From Strigops habroptila (taxonomy: Eukaryota; Chordata; Aves; Psittaciformes; Psittacidae), in assembly GCF_004027225.2 (NCBI RefSeq), contig NC_044297.2, positions 4,732,047-4,796,046 on the forward strand: a DNA stretch of 64,000 bases, written 5' to 3'. The translations under genes were made by a program, and so were the position numbers. Under the pieces are notes generated by a model. That model had not been told where the DNA came from and did not search any database. It worked only from the letters and a program-made list of their open reading frames with translations. The first letter of the stretch is position 1, and each line of letters opens with the position of its first letter. Of the stretch, positions 24,375 through 33,825 are shown piece by piece.

Positions 24375-24446
24375 CAGAGCAGGGGGTTGGACTGGGTGGT
24401 CTCCAAAGGTCCCTTCCAAACGTAATGATTCTGTGATTCTGTGATG
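24375..24446 (+). repeat. Short CR1 3' tail
   Basis: About 70 bp reading GACTGGGTGGTCTCCAAAGG then CCTTCCAAACGTAATGATTC and TGTGATTCTGTGATGG, the typical CR1 terminal repeat. Plus orientation. Confidence 0.85.
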
Positions 24447-24562
24447 GTTTTAGCATCATCCTCAGGATAATGCAGGGGGAATAAAGCAGGATTTGGTGCT
24501 TGGAGGAAACCTTCCTCCTGTGCAAAACACTGGGAGCTCTTGAGCATCCGAGCTAGAATCCC

Positions 24563-24750
24563 AGGCTAGTTTGGGTCAAAGGGACCTTAAAGCTCATCCA
24601 GCTCCAATCCCTGCCACGGGCAGGGACACCTTCCACTGGAGCAGGTTGCTCCAAGCCCCTGTGTCCAACCTGGCCTTGAACACTGCCAGGGCTGGGGCAG
24701 CCACAGCTTCTCTGGGCACCCTGTGCCAGCGCCTCAGCACCCTCACAGTA
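24563..24750 (-). repeat. CR1 LINE 3' fragment
   Basis: A minus-strand CR1 starting at TTTGGGTCAAAGGGACCTTA. It stops abruptly at CACCCTCACAG, close to where the 55.4-55.6 kb copy stops. Confidence 0.92.
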
Positions 24751-25939
24751 AATCCAGAATCCACTTCCCCAGCACTAGCAGCACCCACTGGGGAAGGTTG
24801 TACTCCCACTGGTGTTACTGTTAACAGTGGAATGAAATACAGTCACAGACAACGAATATCTTCTCCATCGCTGCAAAGAGCCTGCATCTGGAAATGGTTA
24901 GCAGCAACAAAACCAACTCGCACATTCCTCCTGGGCTTCCCTTTTAGCCGCCTGCAGACTCTGGTTTCAGCAGCAGCTCTCCATTCCTACACATTCTTTA
25001 GTGTTTCTAACACCCATTGCAGCCCAAAGCCTGTGGGTGACACAGGAACCACTCAGCCCCCATCAAAGCACCCCCTAGAGCAGCTTTTCTGGCGGCTGGT
25101 TTGATGGCAGCGCTGGCTTTTATTCCTTTCCTTGTTTTCTCTCTTGCCCGCAGAGCCCTCGCCGCTGCTGACATGCTCCTACTTGTGCCTTTGTCTCTGG
25201 AGATGACAGCAGCATCGGGAACCGGCTGCAGCGATGACTTTTGGGTGGAATTCAGCTTGGAAATGGACTGAGGGGCTGCCCAGAGCCGCTGGGTTTTAGC
25301 CCGTGCAATGCCAGGATGGGTCCCACCAGCCCGGTGGTTGAATGGCCACTATGCTGAGAGAGGGATGCCCTAAAGGGACGCTTGCTTCTCATCCCATGGG
25401 ACAACCGTCTCAGCACCTTTGCTGGGCTGAACCCATAGCAGAGGTTTGCTCCCTTGTGCTGACACCAGCTCCAGTGGCTGCCCCAGGGCTCTGTATTTCT
25501 CTTGCAAACCAAGGGCAGGTCTAAGAGCTCCTTCTTCCTGGAGGTCTTGTCATTAACTCTACATAATTCGCCATCCCAAACCTCCTGCTTTTTTGCCCAG
25601 GGCCGCATCCAGCCATGCTGGGAATGCCTTGCACACCTAACACAGCTTTCCCTGCAACTTAATACTGTCTGCTCTGCTTTGGTCCAAACTAACAAGGAAT
25701 ATATACCCACAGGAGCCTGCAGGGAGAGGTGAGGCCCCAGCCATGCTTTCCACCAGCTTATTCCTGTTATTAACACATTATAACCATCAGGATAAACTTT
25801 TTCTTTCCACTTCTTTGAAGGCATCCTGGAGCCGTGTGGGCACAAGCTGTGCTGCCGCTCAGTGGCAACGAGCAGGAGGGTTCCTGCTTTAACAGTGTAT
25901 TTGCAGCCCTTTTAGGGCAAGGAGAGGCTTTTTACTTGT
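24751..25939. other. Intergenic spacer, nothing recognised
   Basis: Unique-looking sequence without a supported gene, repeat or RNA. The 197-codon minus-strand frame at 25252-25845 has no recognisable similarity. Confidence 0.55.
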
Positions 25940-26110
25940 TTTTCCTTAACCAGATTGATTTATTTATTACTTATAAATATTTATATGCCCACTACCGGTG
26001 CTACAACCACTGTATATTCATAGTAGATAGTGAAATATTCATATTTATGTATTTATATGTAAATTATACCTATATTATACATTCATAATAAATTTATATG
26101 TTTGTATCCT
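25940..26110. other. AT-rich block upstream of ENTPD4
   Basis: About 170 bp dominated by TTTAT/ATATT runs, ending about 100 bp before a GC-rich promoter region. It could be a nucleosome-depleted or matrix-attachment type segment. No gene signal is seen. Confidence 0.5.
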
Positions 26111-26267
26111 ACTTGTGTAGGTATGTTTGACTGTTCCCATGAGCAGTGTAACCCATTGCCATGCTCAGCCTGCAGCGGTCGCCCCAGGGCTGGCCATTAC
26201 ACCCGCCCTATAAATCCTATAGGGCTGAGCATTATAACCTACCTATAGACCAACATTAACCCCATAG

Positions 26268-26337
26268 CCACGCCCCCCGCCCCATGGCCACGCCCTCTCC
26301 GCTATAACCACGCCCCCCTTCGCGTGTGGCCACGCCC
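26268..26337. promoter_or_regulatory. Four-copy CCACGCCC array upstream of ENTPD4
   Basis: CCACGCCC occurs at 26268, 26288, 26308 and 26330, at 20-, 20- and 22-bp intervals, inside a degenerate 20-bp tandem repeat. The motif resembles KLF/Sp binding sites. Confidence 0.6.
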
Positions 26338-26369
26338 CCGAGGGGGGAATCCCTTCCCAGCCCTTCACC

Positions 26370-26456
26370 GCCACGTGTGTGTGCGTGTGCGCGTCACTTC
26401 CGGCGGCTGGACCCGGAAGTGGCGCCGTAGCCGGTTGCTATGCGGCGGGCTGGGCG
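26370..26456 (+). promoter_or_regulatory. ENTPD4 core promoter and probable non-coding exon 1
   Basis: An E-box CACGTG (26372-26377) and two ETS/GABP-type sites in inverted orientation (ACTTCCGG 26396-26403, CCGGAAGT 26413-26420) sit in a CpG-rich TATA-less context. A good donor, GGGCG|GTGAGTG, follows at 26456/26457. Exon 1 therefore probably runs from about 26420 to 26456 and has no ENTPD4 coding sequence. An ATG at 26440 would be upstream of the main start if transcripts begin early enough. The exact start site is not visible from sequence. Confidence 0.55.
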
Positions 26457-26792
26457 GTGAGTGTGGCTCCGGGGGCAGGCCCCGGCCGGGCCGCGGGGTC
26501 TGTGGGCAGCGGGGTGAGGGGTGAGAGCCGGCCGAGCCCCGGCCTCCAGCCCGTTCCGCAGCCCGCCCCCGGTGCGGCTGCGGGGCAGGGCCTTGGTGGC
26601 CCCTCGGGGTGTGTTGGGAAGGGCTGTGGGAGCTGCGGGGGACGGTGGGGCGGGAGTGGCAGCCCTGGGCGCTGTGTGGTTGGTGTTTGGCTTTGGTGGT
26701 GTGTTGCATCTTCTGTCCTTGAGGGTGGCGGCAGAGCGGGGGACGCTGTGTTTGTTGCAGCCGTGTGCTGCTGCTGGCTGCGACTGGCTTCC

Positions 26793-26980
26793 CTTAACGG
26801 GTGCTCGGGCATCGGGACAGGCTGTCCAGGGCAGGGCTGGAGTCACCGTCCCTGCAAGTGTTCACGCACCGTGTAGCCAAGCCCCTCAGTGCCATGGGGT
26901 AGTGGTGGCCGTAGTGCTGGGGAGCGGTTGGACTTGGTGATCTTAAAGGTCCTTTCCAACCTGGTTGATGCTGTGATTCT
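26793..26980 (+). repeat. CR1 LINE 3' fragment
   Basis: A plus-strand CR1 (GGGTGCTCGGGCATCGGGAC ... CCTTTCCAACCTGGTTGATG CTGTGATTCT) of the same variant as the 12.1 kb copy, in ENTPD4 intron 1. Confidence 0.88.
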
Positions 26981-27024
26981 CCCTGAGCAGGGTCAGCTAC
27001 AGCAGCTTGCCTGGGTCTTTAAAT

Positions 27025-27460
27025 GTTTCTGAGGACGGAGGCTGCACCCCCTCTCTGAGCACCCTGTTCCCATGTCCCACCGTCCTCGCAGGTTTTCCTT
27101 ATGTTCAGAGGGAATTTCTTGTGGTTTGGTTTGTAACTCTTTCCTCTCATCCTCTCACTGGCCCCCAATGAGAAGAGAGTTTGCTTCCTTTACAGTCTCC
27201 AGTCAGATATCTGTATGCATTGATGAGAGCCATCATCTCTCCAGGCAGAACAGGCCCAGCTTTCTCAGAATCTCATCATGTGAGAGATGCTTCAGTACTT
27301 TCACCATCTTTGTGGCCCAACACTGGTTTTGCTTCAGCAGGTCTCTGTATTTCTCCCTATTAAGGAGCCCAAAACTGGCCCCACACTCCAGCTGCAGCCT
27401 CACCAGTGCTGAGCAGAGGGGAGGGATCGCCTCCCTCGACCTGCTGGCAGTGCTGGATAC
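27025..27460 (-). repeat. CR1 LINE fragment, inverted relative to its neighbour
   Basis: A minus-strand CR1 internal/3' region, recognised by the block CCCCACACTCCAGCTGCAGC CTCACCAGTGCTGAGCAGAG and by CTCCCTCGACCTGCTGGCAG. It lies in ENTPD4 intron 1, head-on to the plus-strand CR1 at 26.8-27.0 kb. Confidence 0.85.
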
Positions 27461-27599
27461 AAGATCATCTTGTGTTCTTTTTAATTCAGGAGCAGAAGAG
27501 CAATGGCTTTGAGAATGGTCCATGTGCCTTGTCAGTATGAGGTGACCGGCTGATGCTTGAACCCCAGCGGGTCTTTCTCTCTGCTGCTCAGATCCCGAA

Positions 27600-27607
27600 A
27601 TGGGGAG
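27600..27607 (+). CDS. ENTPD4: ENTPD4 start-codon exon (8 coding nt, M-G-R)
   Basis: ATGGGGAG is followed by donor GTAAGA and joins to exon 3 as MGR|ISISCLLPASWHF, matching the expected N-terminus. A strong acceptor (TCTTTCTCTCTGCTGCTCAG, ending 27591) lies only 8 nt upstream of the ATG, so the whole exon appears to be 16 nt (27592-27607). The ATG context is good (G at -3, G at +4). An alternative acceptor at about 27489 would make a longer exon carrying extra upstream ATGs. Confidence 0.85.
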
Positions 27608-27880
27608 GTAAGAATCCCAAAGGAACTGTTGAATTCAATTGTGATGTCTGCTGAGTGAAGTACAGGGAACCTGACCATGAATTCATGGCAAATCATAAAT
27701 TCAGAGGTGGGAATAGTGTCTTGAGTACACTCAAACCAGAGCACGAGCAAAGCTAGAGCAGAGCAAAGTGAGAAGTTGTATGGAGCATCTCTTTGTCCTG
27801 AGCTTGTTTGGAAATGCAGTGTGCTGCTTTTTGGTCCTAAAGCCCGTTTTTAAAGCAGATTCTCCTCTTTGAATTTTTAG

Positions 27881-28078
27881 GATCAGCATCTCGTGTTTGC
27901 TTCCTGCTTCTTGGCACTTCAGCATCTCTCCGGTGGGATGCCCGCGGCTTCTCAACACCACCCTGCGACAGATCCTGGTGATAGGAATTCTTGCTGCTGC
28001 TGTCTCTGTGCTTTACTACTCCCTGGTGGTCATCCGCAATAAGTATGGGCGTGCACACAGGGACAAAAGATTCCACAG
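27881..28078 (+). CDS. ENTPD4: ENTPD4 coding exon 2 (residues 3-69)
   Basis: Encodes the short cytosolic N-terminus and the signal-anchor (IL..GILAAAVSVLYYSLVVI). Acceptor GAATTTTTAG, donor CACAG|GTGAGA. 198 nt. Confidence 0.95.
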
Positions 28079-28312
28079 GTGAGAGCTGGAAAGGGCTGAA
28101 GTGTGAAAGAGAACACACTGACAGGTTGTGGCTGTAAAGTGAATGAATGGGGTGGAAAAAGTATGAGTCAAACTTCTTGCTTTCTTTATGAAGCTTTCTT
28201 TATCTAAGGGGACTTGAATTTATCAATAATTCAACTTTCTAATACCTTAGTCAGAGGAAAAGCTTCCATATGGAACTGAGTTGCCACATAGTAATGCTTA
28301 GTTTTCTCCTAG

Positions 28313-28518
28313 ATATCTCGCCCGAGTGACTGACACTGAAGCTACAGATACCAACAACCCCAACCTGAACTATGGAATCGTTGTGGACTGTGGCAGCAGT
28401 GGCTCCAGGATTTTTGTGTATTGCTGGCCAAGGCACAATGGGAATCCACATGATCTGTTGGACATCAAACAGATGAGGGACAAAACCAGGAAACCAGTGG
28501 TTATGAAAATTAAACCAG
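28313..28518 (+). CDS. ENTPD4: ENTPD4 coding exon 3 (residues 69-138)
   Basis: Carries apyrase conserved region 1, GIVVDCGSSGSR (residues 90-101), the phosphate-binding loop of the actin/hexokinase fold. It ends ...MKIKPG. Acceptor TTTTCTCCTAG, donor CCAG|GTACTG. 206 nt. Confidence 0.96.
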
Positions 28519-28910
28519 GTACTGGAAAGAAATTAACTTGAGATGAATTTTGTGGATAGTTGCCTGTCCTGCCTTTGCTTGGTCCAACCCCATGTTTAAA
28601 GTGTCTGAATAAAGGCCACTTGCAAGCTCTCAGTGTGGCACCTCTCCAGACTGCTTTGAGCTTGGTTTGCAGAGAGCTGTGTTCAGCTTTAAAGCTTGAA
28701 ACGTGGCATTGATGGGCAGGAGGGAGAGGTTTCTCTGGGGAGTAAGGCAGTTGCTGGTTCAGTTGTCAGTTAGCTCAGTTCTGTTTATATTGGCTTTCTG
28801 TAAAGCTCTTTGAGCCACTGATATATAACATGTCTAATACAAGTTTTTGATTGTTTAGAGGATGATGAAGGGTTAGCTTCATCCCTGTTTCCATAGTTGA
28901 TTTCCTGGGT

Positions 28911-28987
28911 TTCATAGAATCCTGGAATGGTTTGGGTTGGAAGGCACCTTAAAGCTCATCCAGTTCCAAGCCCCTGCCACAGGCATG
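28911..28987 (-). repeat. Short CR1 3' tail
   Basis: A minus-strand fragment of about 75 bp (CATAGAATCCTGGAATGGTT TGGGTTGGAAGG ... AAGCCCCTGCCAC) in the ENTPD4 intron before coding exon 4. Confidence 0.85.
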
Positions 28988-29088
28988 TTTGGATTTGGGT
29001 GGTTGGTTTCTCCTCTGTGTGTTGACTATCAAGATTTTCCAGGAAGTGCCTTGAGTTGCTTCAGCTCCCCATGTCTCTGTTTCACCAG

Positions 29089-29239
29089 GCATCTCGGAGT
29101 TTGCCAGCTCTCCTGAAAAGGTCAGTGATTACATTTCTCCACTTCTGAGCTTTGCTGCCCAACATGTGCCACGTGCAAAGCACAAAGAGACTCCTCTTTA
29201 TATTCTGTGTACTGCAGGAATGAGGATTCTGCCAGAAAG
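29089..29239 (+). CDS. ENTPD4: ENTPD4 coding exon 4 (residues 138-188)
   Basis: Starts GISEFASSPEKVSDY and contains apyrase conserved region 2, LYILCTAGMRILP (174-186), which includes the TAGMR motif. Acceptor TTTCACCAG, donor GAAAG|GTTATT. 151 nt. Confidence 0.95.
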
Positions 29240-29324
29240 GTTATTGCCTGTTGTATTTTTAGCATTTAGAATAGCAATCCTGGTGTGTGTGGCTATTTAT
29301 AACTGCTCAAATGTAACTTTGCAG

Positions 29325-29428
29325 CCAGCAGAAGGCAATACTTGAAGATCTGCTCACTGATATTCCCGTGCACTTTGATTTCCTGTTCTCGGACTCGCAT
29401 GCAGAGGTTATTTCAGGGAAGCAGGAAG
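29325..29428 (+). CDS. ENTPD4: ENTPD4 coding exon 5 (residues 188-223)
   Basis: Encodes SQQKAILEDLLTDIPVHFDF then SDSHAEVISGKQEG, the start of apyrase conserved region 3. Its E222 is in the position of the catalytic-base glutamate of NTPDases. 104 nt. Confidence 0.95.
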
Positions 29429-30027
29429 GTAGGTTAGTGTTGGGAAAATTACCTTTCAGTTGCTTATTACTTTCGTGGCCCAAATATGTTGGATATATTT
29501 TGTTGCTTCTTAAAATTCTTGGGTGGTGGAGAGACCTTCTTCCTCAGTAGCAGCATATGGAGTGTGGAGATGATCATCTGCTGGGAGCTTCTAACTTGTC
29601 TAAATGTTTTCTAATTAGCACTGAAAATAACTTGTCTGTGCTTAGCAGGAATTTTAGGCCATTTTCTCTGGCTTCAGGGAGGGAGCCACAAAATTCTTGA
29701 TGGAAGAAACTTTGCAGGGAAAAATGGTTTCTAAAGGAGGGATGGTTGGATGTGATCAGCTTAAAAATCACTTTAAAATCAAATGTGCTTGCTTGTTCTG
29801 AAATTCAGGCATCAGGCTGACTTTAATACAGTGAATTAGGATAACTTTGACTTGGGAGAGAACAGCTAGAATGACTTACCAGGGATGTTTAGCTTCTGAG
29901 TATTGTATATAATAAAATATGGGCAGTGGTGTATCTTAACACATGTGCAAAAAAACCCTCTTTGTTTTTAAGAGGAGATGTACCAGATATTCTTGACATG
30001 CCCAGATGTATTTTCTTATTCATGTAG

Positions 30028-30087
30028 GAGTATATGCATGGATTGGCATCAACTTTGTTCTTGGAAGATTTGAACATACAGATGATG
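30028..30087 (+). CDS. ENTPD4: ENTPD4 coding exon 6 (60 nt, residues 223-243)
   Basis: Encodes VYAWIGINFVLGRFEHTDD plus the first base of E243 and completes apyrase conserved region 3. Acceptor ATTCATGTAG, donor GATG|GTAAGT. Confidence 0.95.
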
Positions 30088-30325
30088 GTAAGTATCTTAA
30101 TCGTCAGTTGGATTTTAGGAAGGACTTGGGTACTTTTCCCTGTTGCTGGTCTGGTTTTAGACCGAGCTGTCAGTGAATAGTGTGTGTGCAGCTAACGTTG
30201 GCTTCATTTGTAGCTGAACCTTCGCTGATCTGCATTGCTACAAACAAGAAGTTAACTGGCAGTGCACTGCTGCTTCAGGCCCACCCTGGTTGTAGTTCTC
30301 ACTGCCTGTTTGCTGTTGTATGCAG

Positions 30326-30480
30326 AGGATGAGGCCATTGTGGAGGTGCATGTCCCAGGCAGTGAGAACCAAGAGGCCATCTTCCGCAAGAGGACAGTGG
30401 GTGTCCTTGACATGGGTGGAGTGTCGACCCAGATAGCGTACGAAGTCCCTAAAACTGTAAGCTTTGCCTCTTCACAGCAG
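30326..30480 (+). CDS. ENTPD4: ENTPD4 coding exon 7 (residues 243-294)
   Basis: Contains apyrase conserved region 4, GVLDMGGVSTQIAYE, the second phosphate-binding loop. It ends in VSFASSQQ (287-294) at donor CAGCAG|GTTATT. An internal donor ACT|GTAAGC at 30456/30457 would remove exactly those eight residues in frame. 155 nt in the long form. Confidence 0.95.
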
Positions 30481-31443
30481 GTTATTATCTGTGCAACTTT
30501 CTTCTTTTCCTTTTGATTTATTTTAATGCATACTTTTTGTTGTTTTCTTTGTGTTGAGTCGTCTTCTTCATGACATCACATTCCAAAACCGAGGCATGAG
30601 AAGATGGCAAATCCGAGTCCTTCATCAGCTGAGCAATTCATTTGTCTTTTGGTCATTCAGAAAGTTTATTTCAGTTAGTATAATTTGCCACATGCATTCT
30701 CTGTGTGTCTGCATGTATTTTCAATGTGCTCTGCTTAAGAAAGTGTATTCTGGAGTTTAGAAACTTGAGAGACTCAGAGCAGATTGCCCCAGGCCAGCGT
30801 GAACTGGAAAGAGAGTTGCAGACAATTGATGGTGACTGTTGTATGGCTCCATCTGAACATAAGCTGATATAAAATAGGTATTTGGTGATGGAACCTGTCC
30901 AGGTTCCCAGGCAGAGGATGACAAGAGAGTCAAACAGCTGACTGTGAGGTTTGCAGTGCTGGTGCTGGTTTTCATTTCCAACGTTGAGTGGAATCAATGC
31001 TATGTTATGCTACGCTTCTGAGCGTGTTCCACATGAAGTGCTTCTGCTACACATCTCTTAACTGAAAAGCTACTGCAAGTGAGTACTGCGAGGTATGTGA
31101 GGAGAGCAGAGTGACTGCCAGGTCTCCTGAAAAGCTGGAGAACTCTAGGTTGGAAAATGAAGAACTGAGATTAGTACATCCTTTTACATAGGAGAAGATA
31201 CTTTAGTGTCCATAGGAGCAGTCTTGGGCTTTGCAAGTATCCTTGAGTATCAGTAGTGATAGTGCAATTGATATTCTTTGCTCTCCCCATGAAGTAGAAG
31301 GTAATGTGGACCTGTGAAAAGCAAAATAGATGAGCAAGGAGTGAAGTTTAAAGATATGAAGGGCATCCAGTTGTCCAAAGAACTCAACTTTAGGTTCTGG
31401 TTCATATTGTTTGTACCTAATCTTGGTGCTTGTGTTCCTACAG

Positions 31444-31610
31444 GAGGAAGTAGCCAAAAACCTACTTGCAGAATTCAACTTGGGCTGTGATGCTCATCAA
31501 ACTGAGCACGTGTATAGAGTCTACGTCGCAACGTTCCTTGGCTTTGGGGGAAACGCAGCACGCCAGAGATATGAAGACAATCTATTTACCAGTACAGTGC
31601 TTAGAAACAG
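31444..31610 (+). CDS. ENTPD4: ENTPD4 coding exon 8 (residues 295-350)
   Basis: Starts EEVAKNLLAEFNLGCDAHQT and contains the VYVATFLGFGGNAARQRYE block (apyrase lid region). Donor AACAG|GTAGCT. The acceptor is CAGGAG, a potential NAGNAG site whose second choice would delete one glutamate. Confidence 0.95.
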
Positions 31611-31824
31611 GTAGCTGGCTGCAGTTGCTTGGAGTTGTGGGTTCTGTGCATCACCAGGCTCCATAACTTCCTGAGTTAAACGTATTTAGTAAAGTGTCCT
31701 AATGTAAAACTTGTAGAGCGTGCAATGCTGAAGTCTCTTTAAATGAGGCAGGTTTGATGCTGTTGTATCTCAGAGCTTGATGTTTCTGATATGCAGTTGT
31801 TACTGTGCTTGCTCTTTTATACAG

Positions 31825-32149
31825 ACTGCTGGGCAAACAGACTGGCATGGCTTCTGACTCGCCTTACCTAGATCCTTGCCTGCCCCTGGATGCTCAGGAT
31901 GAGATCCAGCAGAACGGACAGACCCTGTATTTGCGGGGAACAGGAGACTTTAACCTGTGCCGTGAGATGATCCAGCCCTTCATGAATAAGACTAATGAAA
32001 CACAGACATCTCTCAATGGTGTCTATCAGCCTGCCGTGCACTTTCAGAACAGTGAGTTCTATGGTTTCTCAGAGTTCTACTACTGCACCGAGGACGTGTT
32101 ACGTATGGGAGGAGATTACAATGCTGCTAAATTCACTAAAGCCGCAAAG
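31825..32149 (+). CDS. ENTPD4: ENTPD4 coding exon 9 (residues 350-458)
   Basis: The largest coding exon (325 nt). It encodes PYLDPCLPLD, EIQQNGQTLYLRGTGDFNLC, a potential N-glycosylation site NKT/NET, and SEFYGFSEFYYCTEDVLRMG. It ends ...FTKAAK at donor AAAG|GTAAAG. Confidence 0.96.
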
Positions 32150-32867
32150 GTAAAGTGGTCTGGAGAGAAACTTCTTCTAATTCAAAACAACTACCCTCCA
32201 GAAGCATTTTATTCTGATAGTCTTGCCACAAAACTCTTCCTTTAAAGATCCCAAATCCTTTTACCCTGCAATGAACTATCACAGGGAATCGCTTTTCCTC
32301 AGTAGTTTTCCTTTTAGAATACTTGTTTGAAGGCACAATAGTAACATTGGCTGTAGAGGGGATGGGACTCGTGTGGTCAAGTTCCAGTAGAACTACTGAT
32401 AATGGGAAAATCCATGCTGCTCCCAGCCTCTGCTTCTTTTTAGGAATGGCTCAGTTGTTAGAAAAGGACCCTTTTCCTCTTTCTTTATACGTTTTGTGCC
32501 AGTTTCCTAGGTGTTACTCCTACCAGGGCCCATCTCTTGGGGACAGTTTAAAGAAAGGTTACAACAAAAAGTAGAGATTGCTTTTTTTTTTTGGTCAATG
32601 CCCTAAAAATGCGTTGTCTATTTTCCACCTCCAAGAATGTGCCCAAAGAGTTTAAGTGCTACTGAATATTAATTTAACCACAAACGGATCAAAGTGTTGC
32701 AGAAAATACTGTGAAGTTTGTGCTCTGACTTCTTAACAGTGCAAGGGAAGCTGTTATTTGTTAGTTTTCCTTTGGGTATTTACACAGTGTCTTATCTAGT
32801 GGCATTTTTCTCTTCTCAAGGCAGAAGCAGTGTTGAAATCTTTCTGCTTTCTTTTCTTTCCTTGAAG

Positions 32868-32953
32868 GATTATTGTGCCACTAAGTGGTCTGTCCTCCGG
32901 GAGCGTTTTGACCGTGGTCTTTATGCATCACATGCTGATCTCCACAGATTGAA
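32868..32953 (+). CDS. ENTPD4: ENTPD4 coding exon 10 (residues 459-487)
   Basis: Encodes DYCATKWSVLRERFDRGLYA then SHADLHRLK. The donor is GAA|GTGAGT; the lysine codon is completed by the next exon. 86 nt. Confidence 0.95.
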
Positions 32954-33177
32954 GTGAGTGTTTGTGTTTGTACAGCAAATTCCTTCACACAGAGTTGGTA
33001 GAGAGAGGTCAAGGTCATGTCTAACTGATCCATTTAATTAAATCATTGAAAGTGTGAATATAACCGTAAATATTGCATCAGCCATGAAAAAAGTACTGAT
33101 AATTGTGTCTAATTGTGCTCCTCAGTCCTCTGGGACTCTTTAACTGCTGGCCTGACTTAATGCCACTCTTCCTATAG

Positions 33178-33339
33178 GTACCAGTGTTTCAAGTCTGCCT
33201 GGATGTATGAAGTGTTTCACAGTGGCTTCTCTTTTCCTGTGAGTTACAGCAATTTGAAAACAGCTCTGCAGGTTTATGATAAAGAAGTGCAATGGACCTT
33301 GGGAGCCATTCTTTACCGAACACGGTTTTTACCTTTAAG
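33178..33339 (+). CDS. ENTPD4: ENTPD4 coding exon 11 (residues 487-541)
   Basis: Encodes YQCFKSAWMYEVFHSGFSFP through WTLGAILYRTRFLPLR. Acceptor TTCCTATAG, donor TTTAAG|GTACCA. 162 nt. Confidence 0.95.
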
Positions 33340-33414
33340 GTACCAGTTGTTTTCTGTGGTGTCCAGAAAGAGTCTTTGGGTGGAAGGTATGGGAGGTTTG
33401 TGAAGGGAAGAAGT

Positions 33415-33825
33415 GGGGTTGACAGACTGAGAGAGCTGGGCTGGGTCAGCCTGGAGAAGAAAAGGCTCCTTAAGGGGAGACCTTAGAGCAGCTCCAGTGC
33501 CTAAAGGGGCTCCTGGAAACCTGGAGAGGGGCTTTGGACAAGGGCCTGTAGGGACAGGCCAAGGGGAATGGCTTTAACCTGCCAGAGGGGAGACTGAGAT
33601 GAGCTCTGAGGCAGAAGCTCTTCCCTGTGAGGGTGCTGAGGCGCTGGCACAGGGTGCCCAGAGAAGCTGTGGCTGCCCCATCCCTGGCAGTGTTCAAGGC
33701 CAGGCTGGACACAGGGGCTTGGAGCAACCTGCTCTAGTGGAAGGTGTCCCTGCCCGGGGCAGGGGTTGGAACTGGAGGAGCTTTAAGGTCTGTTCCAACA
33801 CAAACCGTTCCATGATTCTGTGGTG
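33415..33825 (+). repeat. CR1 LINE 3' fragment in the last ENTPD4 intron
   Basis: A plus-strand CR1 of about 410 bp (GACTGAGAGAGCTGGGCTGG ... TTCCATGATTCTGTGG). It is nearly identical over long blocks to the 4.2 kb and 19.4 kb copies and begins about 75 bp after the exon 11 donor. Confidence 0.93.

Noticed and set aside
26379-26940. Several open frames of 114-165 codons at the ENTPD4 promoter
   Set aside because: They result from GC-rich composition around exon 1 and run into a CR1; no protein similarity.
28861-28930. ATGATGA resembling a box C of a C/D snoRNA in an ENTPD4 intron
   Set aside because: No box D CTGA at a suitable distance and no closing terminal stem.
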